A DNA stretch of 7,007 nucleotides. Origin: an uncultured Paenibacillaceae bacterium (lineage in GTDB: Bacteria; Bacillota; Bacilli; Paenibacillales; CALAME01). The notes below the pieces were generated by a model. The model did no database searches, was not told the DNA's origin, and worked only from the letters and a program-made list of their open reading frames with translations. How positions within the stretch are numbered: the first letter of the stretch is position 1; each line of letters opens with the position of its first letter. The stretch covers positions 1 to 7,007 of the forward strand of contig CALKAN010000052.1 in NCBI GenBank assembly GCA_937983035.1, in the 5' to 3' direction. Positions 6,263 through 7,007 of the stretch are shown one piece after another. A program made the position numbers and the translations under genes.

Positions 6263-6475
6263 TTATTTCCATTTATGATTTTTCAACATTCTTTGCATTT
6301 GCTGCATCTGCTGCCTGTTGACATTGTATCCCATCTTCTTCGCCATCTGCTGGATCATTTCCGGATTTTTCTGCATGTTTTCAAGTTGTTTTCTTAAATA
6401 AAAAACGCCAATAAAAAAACCCCCGATTAATCCGATGATTAATGCCAGGACCGGAATGAACACATCCCAAAACAA
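6263..6475 (-). CDS. yneF: YneF / UPF0154 family small membrane protein
   Basis: Small protein of 70 residues with one N-terminal membrane helix (about residues 5-27, FIPVLALIIGLIGGFFIGVF), then a charged and Gln/Met-rich cytosolic tail with QLENMQKNPEMIQQMAKKMG (30-49) and a final QQMQQMQRML segment. This is the recognisable layout of the UPF0154/YneF family found throughout Bacillales; its biochemical function is not known. The start is TTG at 6475-6473: GAGGTG (minus strand, 6488-6483) lies 7 nt upstream and no ATG fits the frame. It precedes folE by 34 nt and is probably the first gene of a two-gene transcript. Confidence 0.9.
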   Translation of the reverse strand: MFWDVFIPVLALIIGLIGGFFIGVFYLRKQLENMQKNPEMIQQMAKKMGYNVNRQQMQQMQRMLKNHKWK

Positions 6476-6482
6476 AGCTGCT

Positions 6483-6488
6483 CACCTC
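6483..6488 (-). promoter_or_regulatory. Shine-Dalgarno that decides the TTG start of yneF
   Basis: GAGGTG on the minus strand, 7 nt before TTG at 6475. The next methionine codons in frame lie after the membrane helix, which would delete the family's conserved N-terminus. Confidence 0.7.
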
Positions 6489-6581
6489 AACTATTATGTT
6501 CAAACGGCACAAACCGCAAAGCATCCGCAAAAATCGACATGCTTGCTTTCTCACCGCTCATTCAGCAAAAGTACAGACTTT

Positions 6582-6610
6582 ATAATAGCATGGATGGACA
6601 ATGAATACAA
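6582..6610 (-). promoter_or_regulatory. Predicted sigma-A promoter of yneF-folE
   Basis: Minus strand: TTGTAT (6610-6605), a 17-bp spacer, TATTAT (6587-6582). The boxes match the consensus at 4 of 6 and 5 of 6 positions. The predicted start is near 6575, giving a leader of about 100 nt before yneF. I see no riboswitch-like structure in that leader. Confidence 0.5.
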
Positions 6611-6703
6611 CTTAAGCGATGATCAATTTAAAAAATTGCCGGACAAGACGTTAAGAACGGCGCAGAGAAATATTTGCCGCTTTTATAGATTCACATCAAA
6701 ACA

Positions 6704-6730
6704 TATAAAAAAAGACCGCAGCCGGCCTCT
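6704..6730 (-). terminator. Rho-independent terminator of the alkyltransferase gene
   Basis: Minus strand: AGAGGCCG (6730-6723), loop GCTG, CGGTCTTT (6718-6711), an 8-bp stem with two G-T pairs, running into a T-tract (6713-6707). It begins 2 nt after the stop codon. It separates the alkyltransferase transcript from yneF-folE. Confidence 0.7.
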
Positions 6731-6731
6731 G

Positions 6732-7007
6732 CTAAAGCATTCTTTTTGAAAAATCATTTTCTAATTGCAGCAACATTCGCTTAATATGCAAACCGCCCCC
6801 GTATCCGATCAACTGTCCGTTCTGTCCAATCACCCGATGACAAGGCACGATGATCGAAATCGGATTGCGATTGTTTGCTCCCCCTACGGCGCGCATGGCT
6901 TTTTCATTTCCGATTATCGCAGCGATATCCTTATAAGAGCAGGTTTCTCCATATGGAATAGTTTGCAACGCAGACCACACCTTGCGCTGAAAAGACGTGC
7001 CTTTCAA
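6732..7007 (-). CDS. ogt: Methylated-DNA--protein-cysteine S-methyltransferase (O6-alkylguanine repair), N-terminus cut by the window edge
   Basis: The last 91 residues of a DNA repair protein that removes alkyl groups from O6 of guanine by transferring them irreversibly to its own cysteine. The visible part is the C-terminal DNA-binding/active-site domain: GTSFQRKVWSALQTIPYGET at its start, the helix-turn-helix with the arginine finger in MRAVGGANNRNPI (fragment residues 38-50), the acceptor cysteine in IVPCHRVIG (Cys56 of the fragment) and the closing GYGGGLHIKRMLLQLE. Family members have about 160-180 residues, so roughly half is beyond the edge; the TTG at the very end of the window is an internal leucine codon, not a start. 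Ogt and the methyltransferase half of Ada are not separable from this fragment, but the lone C-terminus and the Bacillales context favour the Ogt type. It ends with its own terminator. Confidence 0.93.
   Translation of the reverse strand: MKGTSFQRKVWSALQTIPYGETCSYKDIAAIIGNEKAMRAVGGANNRNPISIIVPCHRVIGQNGQLIGYGGGLHIKRMLLQLENDFSKRML

Noticed and set aside
6594..6749. 51-codon plus-strand ORF behind a perfect TATAAT (6581-6586)
   Set aside because: No matching -35 box, no Shine-Dalgarno, and it overlaps the terminator and 3' end of the alkyltransferase gene. The TATAAT overlaps the minus-strand -10 of yneF.
6945..6964. Operator-like GTTTC...GGAAT in the alkyltransferase gene
   Set aside because: Lies within coding sequence and has the wrong right arm; the symmetry comes from CCATATGG in the codons.

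Overview
The window reads as chromosomal DNA from a low-to-mid GC, endospore-former-type Firmicute, most likely a Bacillaceae member. The reasons are a Bacillus-type aconitase, a YneF (UPF0154) membrane protein, strong AAGGAGG ribosome binding sites at 8-nt spacing, TTG starts, and sigma-A promoters with 17-bp spacers. No mobile element, CRISPR array, rRNA or tRNA was found.

Layout. At the left edge (1-161, minus) is the N-terminus of a gene that runs out of the window; it starts with TTG and weakly resembles the N-terminal part of Bacillales amidase-domain proteins. A 370-nt divergent intergenic region follows, with two sigma-A promoters in tandem, and then citB/acnA (aconitate hydratase, 532-3246, plus), closed by a perfect 12-bp-stem hairpin terminator. 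Convergent to it is a 246-aa IclR-family regulator (3338-4078, minus). Divergent from the regulator is a 380-aa protein in which an N-terminal helical domain (DUF2935-like) is joined by an acidic linker to a complete Mn-type superoxide dismutase (4373-5515, plus). The right part is on the minus strand: a 3' partial view of an O6-alkylguanine-DNA alkyltransferase (6732-7007), then a promoter driving yneF (6263-6475) and folE, GTP cyclohydrolase I (5638-6228), which end at a hairpin between folE and the SOD gene.

Main observation. The 5' leader of citB and the 5' leader of the neighbouring IclR-family gene each carry a 17-bp inverted repeat of the same design, GTTTCAT-N5-GAAAC, just downstream of the predicted transcription start. 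In the regulator gene it is a perfect 7-bp-arm palindrome (GTTTCAT/ATGAAAC). In citB it overlaps a second perfect inverted repeat (ATGAAA/TTTCAT), so three half-sites are stacked in 27 bp. The simplest reading is that the IclR-type protein represses itself and controls aconitase. That would be a local TCA-cycle switch differing from the LysR-type CcpC control known for citB in Bacillus subtilis. A single half-site (GTTTCATCA) lies upstream of the SOD gene. The link is inferred from sequence only.

Functionally the neighbourhood joins a superoxide-sensitive [4Fe-4S] enzyme (aconitase), its probable regulator and a superoxide-removing enzyme. The right-hand genes (folate/pterin synthesis, a small membrane protein, DNA alkylation repair) look like ordinary housekeeping genes.
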